A DNA stretch of 64,000 nucleotides from assembly GCA_039621445.1 (NCBI GenBank), contig CP154956.1, forward strand, positions 23,734,743 to 23,798,742, given 5' to 3'. Below are positions 30,104 to 41,704 of this stretch, piece after piece (within the stretch, counting starts at the first letter, position 1; each line of letters opens with the position of its first letter). Both the position numbers and the translations under genes were made by a program. The notes under the pieces were generated by a model that saw only the letters and a program-made list of their open reading frames with translations, searched no databases and was not told where the DNA came from. The DNA is from Euglena gracilis (Eukaryota > Euglenida > Euglenophyceae > Euglenales).

Positions 30104-31147
30104 TTACCGTGCCTTCTCCCCCAGGCACAGGTACCGCACCACTCCCTCCGGGATGCGGTAGGCCTCCTCCCTTGTGCACCTGCGCTCGCCACCACTGCCT
30201 CCCAGCTGTAGCCGATGTCGTCGTACGCCGTCTGGTCCTTCCACCATGCTGCCGCACTTCCTACCACAGATGACGTCTTCCAGCTCCTTCGCCATCGCGT
30301 CGCTGACCCAGAAGCGGGTCGGCTTGCGATACCCGTACTCCGCGAAGCGGCAGTAGTCGATATCCACATACCGCACTCCGCGCAGGACTCGTCGCCACCG
30401 CAGCAAGCCGAACCTCGGGTTTTCAATCCACCACCGCGTAGGCGCCAAGTACTCCACCAGCTCCCTCGTGGCCTTCACCACCGCGTCCGCCATGCGGAGC
30501 CTCCTCTTGCGGGTGGTGAGGGCTGTGGAGTACTCGGTACAGGGCGGGGACGCCGCGATGACCTCGAAGTGGCCGGGAGCGTACTGTTCCCAGTACCTCC
30601 ACTTCCTCACGTCGGCCACGATGTCCGGCTTCCACGTCTCGTCCCAGTCCACGCTGATCACCTTGAAGCCCATCTTCTCCAGCGCTCTTCTGACACTGCC
30701 CGTTCCGGAGAACAGGTCCAGCGCCCATCTTTCCTTCTCTTCCTTTGCCGCCTTCTTCACCGGCTCTTTCTTCTCCTTCTTCGCCGGTGCTTGTCTTTCT
30801 TCTGGTGGTGTCTTGTGGAGACTTGGTGATGCCTTCGGTGATGAAGTCGTTGGTGTTGTTGATGGCGATGACGTGAATCTTGGTAGACTCGATCTCGATG
30901 CTGTCTTCGTTGCCGATGCCGTCGGCGTTGATGTGGTCGATGATGTCTTCGTTTCCGATGCCCTCGGCGTGGATGAGGGCGATGATGTCACCTTCGCCTT
31001 CGGCACGCTCGGTGATGTTGATGGGGACGATGGTGTCGGCTTCGCCTTCGACACCTGCCGTAGGCAGGGTCTCTCCCCTTCCTTTGGAGACTTCCTGCCT
31101 CTTCTCTTTCTTTGGACCAGCCGCCATCCTTCTTCTTCATACTCCAC
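30104..31147 (-). CDS. C5 cytosine DNA methyltransferase inside gypsy element F
   Basis: A 347-aa ORF (open further upstream to the TGA at 31238) that would transfer a methyl group from S-adenosylmethionine to cytosine C5. A Lys/Ser/Thr/Pro-rich N-terminal tail (1-140) precedes the domain. Motif I (SAM binding) is LDLFSGTGS at 143-151, motif II ends in Asp168, motif III is IVADVRKW at about 176-183, motif IV is SPPCTEYS with catalytic Cys203, and motif VI is WIENP (241-244). YRKPTRFW at 273-280 matches a block of the compact, phage and algal-virus-like cytosine methylases. I see no chromatin-reading domain. It sits between gag and protease in the same frame as both, so it belongs to the element rather than the host. 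It ends at TAA 30104. Confidence 0.85.
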   Translation of the reverse strand: MEYEEEGWRLVQRKRRGRKSPKEGERPCLRQVSKAKPTPSSPSTSPSVPKAKVTSSPSSTPRASETKTSSTTSTPTASATKTASRSSLPRFTSSPSTTPTTSSPKASPSLHKTPPEERQAPAKKEKKEPVKKAAKEEKERWALDLFSGTGSVRRALEKMGFKVISVDWDETWKPDIVADVRKWRYWEQYAPGHFEVIAASPPCTEYSTALTTRKRRLRMADAVVKATRELVEYLAPTRWWIENPRFGLLRWRRVLRGVRYVDIDYCRFAEYGYRKPTRFWVSDAMAKELEDVICGRKCGSMVEGPDGVRRHRLQLGGSGGERRCTREEAYRIPEGVVRYLCLGEKAR

Positions 31148-31237
31148 CGCTCTTACCAGCCTCGTCCCTGGTGCGGATGTCGGCTGGGGGGTTGACTGCC
31201 GGTCCAGGCCCTTCCCCTCGGGACCTGGACGGCCCCG

Positions 31238-33215
31238 TCATTGCTGCGTCGATGTCGTCCCGGCCGCTTCTCCTTTGCCGGAACCTTTCTCGCCGCCTTT
31301 GCCTTTCCCCTTACCCTTGCCTTTGCCTTTTCCACCATTTTTCCCCTTGGCTTCGCCGCCTTTGCCGGTCCATCCTTCATTCCACGGCTGTTGGTTGCCT
31401 TTGCCTCGGCCAGCCCAGCCTTGGGCATCGTTGGAGTCCTTGGTCTCATCCACCTTCTTCGCTTCACCTTCCTTTTCCATCTTCACCGCTTCCTTCTTCA
31501 CTTCCTTGATGTTGGACTCCTCCTGGACTCCTTGATTGGCCTTGGTGTCGGTCTCGTCATCTTCATCTTCGACATCCACTCCCCGCTGCCATCTTGTGGG
31601 TGCCGCCGGTTTGCGGTGGGCCGGCTCGGGGTCGCCCATGGTGGCGGCCCGCTGGTCCACCCTCAGCCACCGCACCATGAGGTCGTTGACTTGGGTGGTG
31701 GTGAACTCCACGGTGTCCGGGGCCACCAGGACGATGGCTCCACCAGACAGCTTCTGCCGGTCGTACACCGCCTTGATGGCCGCCCGGTGGTCGTCATCTG
31801 CCGGGACCACCTTGATTCTTCTGCCTTGGCGATCCACTTTCTTCGGCACGACACCCGTCTCCTCCACCACCATCTCTGTCGCCTCCGCCACCGTCACATC
31901 CTCCGGTAAGCCTTCCAGGACCAGCGCAGCGTGATCACGGCGCCGATCCTCTTCATGGGCCAGCCGCTTCCTCCATGGCTGGCCCAGCTGGTCCACCACC
32001 TGGCGGGCTAGCTCCACGTCCGTCATGTCCCCGATCTGCATCGCCAGCGCCTTGGCGTTGGCGAAGTACTCCCGCCACTCGCGCTCCGTCAGCTTGCCCC
32101 GCGTCACCACCTTGAGGTGACGGAGCTTCCTTCGTAGTGCTTCTCGGTCGTTTCCACCCAGCTCGAGGTCCAGCCTCGCCCACAGCTCCTCGAACGGCAT
32201 CTCCGGGTAGGTCTCCACCATCAGGTCGATGTGCAACGCCGTCGCCTCGTCCACCGTACTCCGCAGCAGCGCCACCCGCTGCGCCTCGCTGAGGAGGGGG
32301 ACCATCCCCTCCACCTCGCGGAGGTGGGGGAGCCACCGCCGCCTCCATTGGGGCCAGTCCTCGGCGTTACCCGAGAACCGGCCCGGATGCCTCCCCCCGA
32401 GCGCATCCAGGAGGTGCGGTGGCAGGATCTGCAGCTGGGGAGCCCCCAGCGGCAGGGTGGTTGCTTGGACTTCTCGGATGGCGGTTCCCCTCACGGGTGC
32501 GGGCACACTCGCCCCCGCACGCATGAGGAGCATTGGGGCTGCATTCGTCGACACCGGGCGGGATCGCACGAGCCGCAGCTCCGGTCGGAGCCGCGACGCG
32601 GGCGGATTGGCTGGGTCCGCTGGTGTGGCCGCAGTCGCAGCCGGCACCGCAGACTGCATCACCGGCGGGGGCCCGCCGGCTGGGTGGGCTGATGGCTGCA
32701 TGGCTGGCTGGGCAGACACCCCGGTGGCGAACGGCCCCGCGGGGGTCTGATGCATGGCATGCGATGGGTTGGGATGGACGGCTTGCTGGTACACCGTGCC
32801 TTCGGCACACTGCGGATCAGTGCCTTCGGCACCCAGGGGCTGGCTTGACACGGGCACAGAGACTTGGGAGACGGGTCGGACTTGGACTCGGACAGACTTG
32901 GCAACAGCCACCCGCACCGAAACCGGTGCTGACGGCTTGGACAGGGCGGTGGTTGCGGCTTGCGGGTGTGATGCCGGATGCTGCGCTGCTCGGTGCGCTG
33001 GTGGGGCGGCGGTGCTGGCGGGTCGCGATGCCGGTGCAGACGGATGCGACGACAGCGCGGACTGCTGCACTTGCGCGCGGGACGGTTGCGGATGGGACGG
33101 TGCACGTTGGGCCGCGGAGGACGACGGCTGGCGCTGTGACACGGACAGCGGCTCTGCTCGGATGACTGCGGCGGTGCTCGATCGGCGGGGGAATGCATAC
33201 GCGGATTGCGGCATG
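31238..33215 (-). CDS. gag: Gag (capsid and basic tail) of gypsy element F
   Basis: The supported part starts near a Met at about 33213; the longer frame back to 33778 is a shadow of the next entry. After a Ser/Pro/Ala/Gln-rich linker comes a capsid-like domain (about 32430-31900) with GRFSGNAEDWPQWRRRWLP, the E-x-LWARLDLELGG helix and an MTDVELARQVVDQLG helix, as in Ty3/gypsy Gag. The end is Lys/Gly-rich (repeated KGKGKG), replacing zinc knuckles, which are absent. It stops at TGA (31238-31240) in the context CAA-TGA-CGG, and the frame continues into the methyltransferase. CGG after UGA is a known leaky context in some plant RNA viruses; readthrough here is an inference. Confidence 0.82.
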
Positions 33216-33299
33216 GATATCCCTTCCCTTGCCGGGCGCGCGGTGGTTGACGATGAGGACCGCTCAGCCGGGGCTCGGGCCACCCCCGCCGATGCAGGC

Positions 33300-34968
33300 T
33301 GGGGGGCGGATTGGTAGGGATTGGCTCCCCTCGGGTTGGCGGCGTGGTCTGAGCCGCCGAGGACACCGGGGGTCCCCCGGCTAGGCGAAGACCGGACATC
33401 TTGACAGACCACTTGCTGATCTCCTCCTTCGCCATCTGAATCTCCCTGAACAGCGCCGTCACCACTTGGTCCACTTCCCGGAGGGCTTTCTCCAAGTACA
33501 CCCTGCACTTGCCCTCCAACTCCACGGAAATCCGGTCGGCGAGCTTGTTGAAATACTGCACCTGCAACGCCGGGATCTCGGTCTTGGAGTTGAGCTCCAT
33601 CCGCTGCAGTCGCTCCTCCATCTGCCGCACCACCGTGGCGATCTCCTCCCGCGTCACCATGGCTCCCCGGAGACGGGCCACCTCTACTGCCGTTTCCGGG
33701 TCCACCACCCGGGCCGCACCCTCGCCGGGGCCGGCACGCACCATCGCCGTCAAGCCTTGCACCTCTGCGTCGCGGCATCGGTGCTCAGCCTGCACGGCGG
33801 CGATTGCTTGGGCCGCCTCATCCGCCGCCTTTCGGGCGGCCGCCTTGGCTTGGCCCACTTGGCCCTCGAGCCGTCCGTGCTGGGCTTGGATGGTCTCCAT
33901 AAACTGCGCGATGACCTTGCCTTGCCCCTCCGCCACTTGTCGATAGGCCGCCGCGGACGCCTCCTTCGTGGCCTTGATCTCCTTGTCCATCTCCTCCAGC
34001 GCCGCGGTGGGCCAGTCATCCCACATCTCCCGGGTGCGGTTGCCCAGGAGGTCGAGCTGGGCCACCACCTGCCCGAGACTCGCCTCCACGCCGCGGACTT
34101 GGGCACCCACGGCGTCGATGCGGCTCGTCAGCCACACCGCCACCTCCTCCGACACCCCGGGGTACTCGTCCTGCATAGGCTGGTCTTGCACCGGGACTTC
34201 ATCCCCGGCTCCCATCTCCTCCTGGTACACCTCGGGGGCCATATCTTCCTCGTATCCCTCACCTGCTGGCTCAGCCTCGTCGTACATCTCGAGGGTCTGC
34301 TCGTACGTCTCCTCTGCCTGGTCATACTCCACACCCGTCGCGTCCTCGTCCATCTCGTCCACGATCCTTGGCATCTTGAGCGGCCGGTGGGACGATGAGG
34401 CTTCAGAAAAGGGGGTTCGTTCCCCCCACACCCTTTGATCCCCCTTGCGGCTCCCTCTGGGGGTGGTGGTGGGGGAGAACAGCAGTGCCGCCCCCGCCGC
34501 GGCCAGCAGCGGGAAGCGGGCCCGCAGCGGGGTGGCGTCCCGCGGGGACTCCAGGTCCGGCAGCTGGAGCGGCACCAGCGCGAACGCCGCCGCGGACGCC
34601 GCCGCGGATGCCGCCGCGGACCCCGCCGCGGACGCCGCCGCGGACCTCCCCGGGGACGGCGTGGCTGCTGGGGTGGTGCGCAGGGACTGGGACAGGTACG
34701 AGGGTGGGGATGGGGTGGACAGAATGGGGAATGTGAGCTGGAGTGGGAATGGGAGCTGGAGGTTTGGGCTTATCGCCTTTTCTTGAGCGGGGCTAGGTGG
34801 GGAAATGGGGGATTCTTTTTCTGCTGTGCACGCTGAGGGGGACTGAGCAGCGGCATGCGTGTGCGGAGGATTGGGACTGGGTATGGGGCGGTCTTTTTCA
34901 TGTTGGGGAGTCCCATGGTGGGGGACACCCACCACCGGGGCGGGGTGAGCCTGGGGAGCCGGATCCAT
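33300..34968 (-). CDS. Coiled-coil N-terminal Gag-like ORF of element F
   Basis: A minus-strand ORF, trustworthy from 34968 to about 33370, after which it becomes a shadow of gag. The first 190 residues are Pro/Ala/Ser-rich with an Ala-Ser tandem repeat. From a Met at about 34374 an acidic Glu/Tyr stretch follows, then about 250 residues of heptad-like sequence (VGAQVRGVEASLGQVVAQLDLL; VVRQMEERLQRMEL) likely to form a coiled coil. The frame change to gag at about 33250-33370 may be a mutation or a real ORF boundary. A long coiled coil upstream of the capsid is also seen in the unrelated chromovirus copy 2 here. No zinc or enzyme motif is present. Confidence 0.65.
34590..34655 (-). repeat. Short GC-rich tandem repeat coding Ala/Ser
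   Basis: About five units of a 12-base sequence near GCCGCCGCGGAC, coding runs of Ala with Ser or Gly in the ORF above. Such a run is prone to length change. Confidence 0.85.
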
Positions 34969-35013
34969 CTTGTCGGTGTGGTTTGTTCCCAGGAAATTTT
35001 GTTCTGTGAAAAA

Positions 35014-35025
35014 CCTCTGCTACCA
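35014..35025 (-). other. Primer-binding site of element F (initiator tRNA-Met)
   Basis: On the minus strand this reads TGGTAGCAGAGG, complementary to the 3' end of a eukaryotic initiator tRNA-Met of the CCTCTGCTACCA type, and it lies upstream of the F gag on the F strand. It marks the end of the F 5' LTR. Confidence 0.7.
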
Positions 35026-35660
35026 TTTTCCCGAACGATGTTGTTTTTGCCCAGCCTTCACTCCCGGGGGTCCGTGAGGGGGTACCGGCGGGGTGGGGGG
35101 TAGGCGCGATGGGCTCTGGGGAGAGGGGTAGGTTCGGGATACTCCCCTTCCCACGTAGGATTTTTTCCCGGGGACCGAAGGCCCTCCTTTTTGGGAGTGG
35201 TTGGAGGGGGGAGTCCGGCATGGCGTCCCTTCCGGCAGTGGGGGGGGTTTAGGAAAAGGCCTGGTTGCCCTCCCCTAGGCTTCAGATACCCCAGCACCAA
35301 CACCTTTTTTGGCTTGTACTGCTCTCCTGCGCCAGCAGATAACCAATCTTTTTTGTAATCCTTTGCTTGCTCCGCCCTTGGATTTTTGACTTTCTTGAAC
35401 TTTTGCACTTCCTTGGCTCCAGTGCCTTTCTTTGAATTGCCTTGAAAATCCTTGAAAATTGATATAATTTGACATTGGTCTTGATTCAGCAGGCACAATC
35501 TTGAATTGAAACCATAGGTAAGAAAGAGGGAGCCTGCAGTGAAAAAACAGAACAGTTGGAGGTGCGGTTTGCGCTATTTTGATGCTGAATTAGCGCAGTG
35601 GTTCGCTATATACAACAGCAGGCTGTTATAGTGGCAATGGAAGGTGCAGCGGCCGGTCCG
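35026..35660 (-). other. Probable 5' LTR region of element F, no gene seen
   Basis: By position after the primer-binding site this should be the F 5' LTR. I could not define its outer end, and no second copy is in the window. A palindromic ACAGCAGGCTGT lies at about 35613-35624, and copy 3 begins at about 35665. I see no gene. Confidence 0.4.
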
Positions 35661-35664
35661 CCAA

Positions 35665-36809
35665 CTGTACCCCCCCTGGTACGATGGACTTCTTCCCCGT
35701 ACCAAATCACATTTTTACATCCCTCTGCGTGAATTTCCATGGAAACTTGAACCTTGCAACGGAACAGATGAACAAATTTACCTATCACACATTCCTGTTG
35801 TCGTCTGTCGGCTGAGTGGGTACATTATAGCCATTCCATGCCAGAAAGCAGGGTTGACAGCACAAGTTTGGCACAAATGTTTTTAGAAAGGTGCATGTGC
35901 CTCATGGGTTTACCGAATGAAATAGTGAGTGATCAAAGCCATTTGATTTCTTTGCGATTTAATACAACTCTTTGCGGTTTACTCGGAATACAGCAGCATT
36001 TTTCTATTATTTATCGTCCAAAAGGCCATGGTCGCGCTGAAGCGGCAGTGAAAGCTGTAGTCAACGTACTACGACTTTCACTGGCCGAATCGCGCAATGC
36101 CTGGCTACAAGTATTACCCTGATGTTTTTTTATGTTGCGCCTTACCGGGTCTGATATTACAATACTCACCGTACAAAATCGTCTTCGGACGAGACCCCCC
36201 AGCCATGGGCGACATTCCCGTCAGAACGACCCGCTCGTTCTGGCGTGAGTTGTGAAACATAGTTCTCTGAAGTAGAAACCTTGCGCACGGGTGTGCGGTA
36301 GCGCGTAGTCGCTGTACGCTTACAAAAACAAAGGCAATTTTTACAGCAGTACAAATCACCGATATAAAACCCAGGTGACCGCGTGCGGATTCGGAACACT
36401 AGAACCCGCATGCAATCCACGAATTTGGACCCCCTCTGGATTGGACCATGTGAGATCCTCGATCGGTTGGGTACAAGTGGGCGAAACAAAGTCGCTTTAC
36501 CCAACGGTGTCGAGGATGTGCACATGGATGACTTCAAACCATACCTGACTCCACCAAAAGGTAAAGCCATACCCTGTCTCTACTTCAAACCACTGTCAAA
36601 ACTGCCTGAGACAGATGATTTTGTCGTTGACAAAATTCTCGACCACAAAGCAGACAGAGGTGTACATTGCTGGAAAGTACGGTGGAAAGGAATATGGTCC
36701 CGAAGAGGACACCTGGGAACCAGCAACTAGTTTTGTTGGTTACATCTAACAAGACTGGAAGCTATGGAACAAACGAAACAATATTGACATTTCTGTAAAT
36801 ACCTTCTAA
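35665..36809 (+). pseudogene. pol: Integrase and chromodomain, chromovirus copy 3 (5'-truncated)
   Basis: A plus-strand remnant aligned with copy 1 from about 5085 on. It starts at the tail of the integrase zinc domain, has the core residues [23 protein letters not shown] and [10 protein letters not shown], is disrupted at 36118-36380 by stops and indels, and ends with the chromodomain (VVDKILDHK, CWKVRWKGIWSRRG, frameshifted) and a stop at the same place as copy 1. At the second core Asp it keeps SDQSH where copy 1 has SDQDH. Gag, protease, RT and RNase H are absent; the left breakpoint at about 35665 joins it to the element F flank. Confidence 0.85.
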
Positions 36810-37074
36810 GGGAGGATATACAAGATGTCCAAGTTTTTGTCCATAGCATGGACTTTTGACAAAATGCATAATGGGCAGATGCCAAACCATTTTGTCCCTA
36901 GCGAAGGATTTTTCGCTAAAGGACTACGATCCTATACAACCCATTTTTACACGTGGAGCTGCAATTGTGATTTTACAATTATTGCAAACATACAAATATT
37001 TTTGTGTTTGTTTACACTTGGTTGCATGCGTACAATGTTACCGTACAATGCCTTATTTCTCTGTTTCCCTACAG
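36810..37074 (+). promoter_or_regulatory. Pol-B1 spacer of copy 3 with candidate 3' splice site
   Basis: A non-coding spacer between the chromodomain stop and B1. It contains short inverted motifs such as CCTAGCGAAGGA/TTTTTCGCTAAAGGA and ends in CTGTTTCCCTACAG, a 3' splice-site-like tract. The same spacer occurs in reverse at 41705-41850 and, in part, at 43471-43565. Confidence 0.5.
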
Positions 37075-38128
37075 CTCAGCACTTGCTACTATCTGCCTTT
37101 TTTCTTCTTCAAGACGGATGCTGGAGGAAGGGGACCTGGTCCTCCATCCAACCGTATGTTCTCCCTGGACAACCTCCTACGGGAGTACCCCCTCACCCAC
37201 AACAAGCTGCTTCGGCAGCAACGCCCGCAGTGGCAGACCCCGCTGTGACTCAACATGCGGTTCCGCGTGTTGCCCCACAACAAACTATACTTGGTGGCAT
37301 ACAATCTCAACCTATGATTCCACAACAAACGGAATCTGCCTATGAACAGTTTGCAGTGCCGCAACCGCGGCCCCCGAGGAGATACAATCTGGCCAGTAGC
37401 AGTAGCCAACGCGCTGCTTTTGCGGCGGTAGAACAACAGTACGTGGAGTATGAACAACGAAGTCGTAGTCGTTATTATCCCGCACAACCGCCACAAGGGC
37501 AGTATGCCGCACAACCCCCACAAGGGCAGTATGCCACACAACCAGAACCTCCACAAAGGCAGTATGCCGCTCCCGTTCTGCTCGGTTCCCCAAGTACATG
37601 GGTGAACTGACAACGGCTTCAGCAGATACAATTTGTAACGCTCTGCGCATGTGCGCAGAGGACAGACCGGATCCCTTCATCCGAGTGATGTAGGATTCGT
37701 ACTGCCGACAATTGCTTGCAATCGCCAACAAGCCTATCGCCACCTGGGACATGTGGTCCCAGAGTCCGACAGCGGATAGAATCTTCTTCCAACCCGGAGA
37801 ATCCGGATTTCCAGACAACGTAACCCTCAGGGACCTGGGAGTCCTAGTACCGCCTGTGCTCCGCGGAGTGCACCCAGTGGGTGCTTACGCGGAACACATG
37901 CGCCGCTATACTCCTGAACTCACAGAAAGTGAGATAGGTGATGCCCAAATGCAAGACCTAATATACTTACCACAACAACGTTTTTCATCTCCCCCACGCG
38001 TGCCACCTGCCCGGAACTGGGAGGCTGGTATACCATCACAATACGCTATGCAGGCCGAAGAGCCATACGATGAAAACTATACCGACGAGATGGCCGAAGA
38101 GCCTTATGACGAGTATACAACAGCATAA
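37075..38128 (+). pseudogene. B1 of chromovirus copy 3, broken
   Basis: This matches copy 1 B1 through the conserved middle: GELTTASADTICNALRMCA, then a stop at 37690, then DSYCRQLLAIANKPIATW and LRDLGVLVPPVL. The N-terminal part has tandem PPQGQYAAQ repeats (37490-37570) that copy 1 lacks, and the C-terminal part has an acidic EEPYDE repeat (about 38055-38115). It keeps the same Pro/Gln-rich character despite poor identity outside the core. Frames change at about 37260 and 37610. Confidence 0.7.
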
Positions 38129-41100
38129 CCAGAGCCGGAGTATACCATGGAAACAGACGAATCACCTCAACCAGCCTCTCAACCATTACAGCCCGTACAA
38201 ACTCAACCATCTGTACAATCTCAGTCGCAACCACCGACAACCCCCGCCGTACGGCTGCCGGAGCCGACAGTGATACGGGTTGTCGGAGAAAACCCCCTTG
38301 CGTCCCGTAGTGGACAATATTCACTGTGAAGTGCCACAATCTGCGGATTTCGCTTACACAACCAAGGGCGAACAATACCTTCCCCTTGACGAAATTTACG
38401 AACTTGGATCCCATTTGGGAGCCATCCACATGAAAGGAGTGATAATGGATGGCATTGGTCCAAACTCCAAAATTTTGGGTATACTCACCTGGGCACTATC
38501 CGACGTTTTGCGTGTGAATGCACCACCACATCACCTGATCCAACGGAACAACTCGGTTCGGCGTCGAATCTTGTACGGCCAGTAGCTCAACCTACTCCGG
38601 CACCACAAACAAAACCGGTACAAACAGTTTCGACTGCGCAATCAACATCTATGCAGCCTGCCGCATCAGCAGCAGGTTCAAACCAACCTATACATTTACA
38701 AAGAACAGGACCCCCTGCTCAAGCCGCGCAGTCGGCACGTGCAAAAGCACCCGCATAATCTACCATTCCTGTTCGAGCACCTCCTGCCACAACAGCTTCA
38801 CAACCGGCTTTGGCTGGACAGACACAACCACCTGTTGAACCGGGACAACCTTTCTCAGGTCATCCCAGGATTGAGTCGCCAGCACAACCCGCCACCTACA
38901 AGGAAGCTCTACAACATTTGAAGGGCCCCGCAAAAAAATACAACGTTGACGCGCACAAACGTCCACGTGGACGGGAGTTTGCAACACCGCCACAAACACG
39001 TCCAACACCAGACACACAACGTTCTCGTTTGGACGACGCCCCACAAAGCGCGCAGGCGCAACGTGATCGTCAGGAGAACGATGACCTGCCGATCCCGCCA
39101 AACGTACAACGATCTTCATACGAAATGTATCACCAACTGCGTCCAGACAAACCGTCCGATGACATTGCCGGACGTTACTCCGCTGGTGTAACCGTTACAA
39201 TGTGGAGAATAACACGAGCATTCTGAAAAGACGGTGCATACGGTTGGAATGAACAAGAGCGCGAAGCCGCAAAAGGACAGAAAGGCCAGAAAGGCAAAGG
39301 AAAGAGCGAAGGCTCACAACCGGGTTACGTCCTGGACGTACAATTTATGATCGACCATCTGTTCTGGATCTCAGACGGACGTGACACAATTATGCGCGAG
39401 TATTACGAGGAACAGCACCCCTGGGTTTTTGCTCCTGAAGTACATCACAACATGGTCAAACTCTACAAGGAAAAAGCCCGTGGCTTTTTCTTCGACGGAC
39501 GGTACAATTTCCTGTTACGAAAGCCAGGATGGCATCGACAATTTGCCAGGTTTCTGGCAACTACTTTTCTGGCTCGGATTTCATTGCATGAACTTCGGTT
39601 CATTTGCAATGCCCGCCAGCAAAGCGCACTACTTGCCACATCCAAAGATACACTACGGATGGGCATCATCCCTTGAAGCACTGAAGGCAATGTTCGACAA
39701 CATCCGAGAAATCGGACCACAAGGCATACAATGGGAAGTATTCCCACTTCCAAAAGATATACAATTGGTGACACACGAAATGTTCTGCTACAATACCAAA
39801 TTTTCTTCAACGAACACTACGGCCCCCACTTCCAAGTGGTCGGAATCGACCTGACATACCCACAAAAATTCGTCGTTTGGTGCACCCACCGCCTGCACAA
39901 GTTCCCGGTGGACTTCTGGGGCTTTGGTGTGAGCGGTCGGACAACAGACCGCCCAAACGCACAACGGGCGCAGCCCCACCAATGGGAATAGGCGGAGGCC
40001 CAACAACAACGAAGACTACTTGGAAACAACTGCCACAGTCCCTTCGAAGTTAGGGAAGTCGGATATGCCAGACGAAACCACCGAAAAATGCTTCTGCAAA
40101 TGCAGACGTTCCAATGGAGAGCATTGGTGTCCTATGCTCTGGAAATCTACAATATATTCAACCCAAAACAACAACTCCAACTCCCACAAGAATACCTCCC
40201 TCTTCGACCTGAGTGGGACGAAGACGGAAAACGGAAGTACATCAAACGCCTGTTTGGCGAAACCCTCCGAAGGGAGGACTTTGCCCCATTTTTCAGGGGC
40301 AAACGTACAAATAAGGATGGGTTGGCCATCCCAGTACTGGACTGGCTTCCTCGCGGATCGGGAGGAAACAAGTTTGTCGGATGGCAAAACTTCAGTCTGC
40401 GAGCACGTTAAATCTCGCTGCACTAACCCGTCGGAATTCCGACGCAGCACAGTCTGCGGTGGAACAACCTCCAACGGCTGCATCATCTACAACGTCAACA
40501 GCCAAAGCAGCAGCGAAGCCTGTAACCAAACGTTCGGAAGAACGTTTGCCACAACCTCCACCTACACGTACCATGTTTTGTGGAACACACTCCGGTACAC
40601 TCTTCAGACAGTTCGTCCGTTTCCTCTGCTGGGTCATCCAGCGATGAGGAAATGGAAGAAGGGATAGACAATGAACACAGTACACGCTCCGTCTCCTCCG
40701 CATCTGTGGAGTCTGAACCCGAAGATGCCGGCGTACAACATGCTCTTATTGCCGAAGTGCCAGCTACAACTTCCGCTCAAACACGACAACGAACACATTG
40801 CCAGACGCGGATCCTGACGCGCCTGCAGAATTTACAATGGCCGAAGTGCCTGCAGACTCCACAACGGCCGCAGCGCCTTCGGCAGACGTGGTTCCACCTA
40901 CTCCTGCACATGCAGAAGCTGGACAGGAAGCAACTGATGCTGAGATAATCGCATTTCGCGAACTGATCACAAGGCAACAACGGGAAGGTATCGAAAGATA
41001 CCAAGACCCCGACAGCTTTATACTCATACCAGCACAAGTTGGACGCGCTGCCGAACGCGTCCTCGGAAGCGTCCGAAGTGGCGTAGCCTCGATGGTTGCA

Positions 41101-41703
41101 ATGGTGCGATCGCGGTCGTCCTCTTCAACGCGAAGACCCCGTTACACGGGACTTGGCGAAAAACCCACACAAGAAGCTACGGCTTCCACCACAGCACTGG
41201 CAGCAGACGCGGCCAGTTCTACTCCTGATGTCCAAACACCCGAAGTGGTGACAATCACGGAATCGACTACAGGCGAAACAACACCACCACATGACACAAC
41301 ACCCGTAGTGGTACACACACCTGAACAGGTGGTACCGACGGATCCTGACGTACCACCTACCACCACACCAACGGTGAAACCTGCTCCAAAGTCTCCTGCA
41401 GAACGCCCCCTGCCGCCACAGCGGAAAGAAAAAGGCAGTAAGCCTAAGGCTAAACCACAGCCTGCAGAACCGTGCAAACCTGCTGAACGACACACCGAGC
41501 CAACACCACCTCCACCTGGGAGTGGTAGCAAATCAGGAAAGCGGGCGAAGACCCCAGCTGCTACCACACCAGCACCAACATATACCGGAGTGGCCGGGAA
41601 AAGCCGGGTCACTTCTACCCTCCGAGAACTCGACAAGATACAACGTCTGAGACCTCGCAAGACGAGGGTGATGCCACGTTCCACGGAAGTCGCGAAGCCG
41701 ACA
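38129..41703 (+). pseudogene. B2 of chromovirus copy 3, broken and truncated
   Basis: Fragments in several frames match B2. Block 1 is at 38930-40400 (MYHQLRPDKPSDDIAG, FWLGFHCMNFGS, GIQWEVFPLPKD, FPVDFWGFGVSGR). A Thr/Pro-rich middle follows at 40580-41660 (PVVVHTPEQV, PAERPLPPQRKEKGSKPKAK). An ORF at 38280-38585 has no counterpart I can see in copy 1. B2 stops abruptly at 41662, where the sequence becomes 41 bases of pol ([11 protein letters not shown]) that in copy 1 lie between RNase H and integrase; this is one breakpoint of an inversion. The rest of this B2 is found inverted at 44204-44690. Confidence 0.75.
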
Positions 41704-41704
41704 A

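Noticed and set aside
33466-34398. Plus-strand 310-aa His/Leu-rich reading frame
   Set aside because: Antisense to the coiled-coil ORF of element F; the His/Leu bias mirrors Gln/Glu codons on the other strand.
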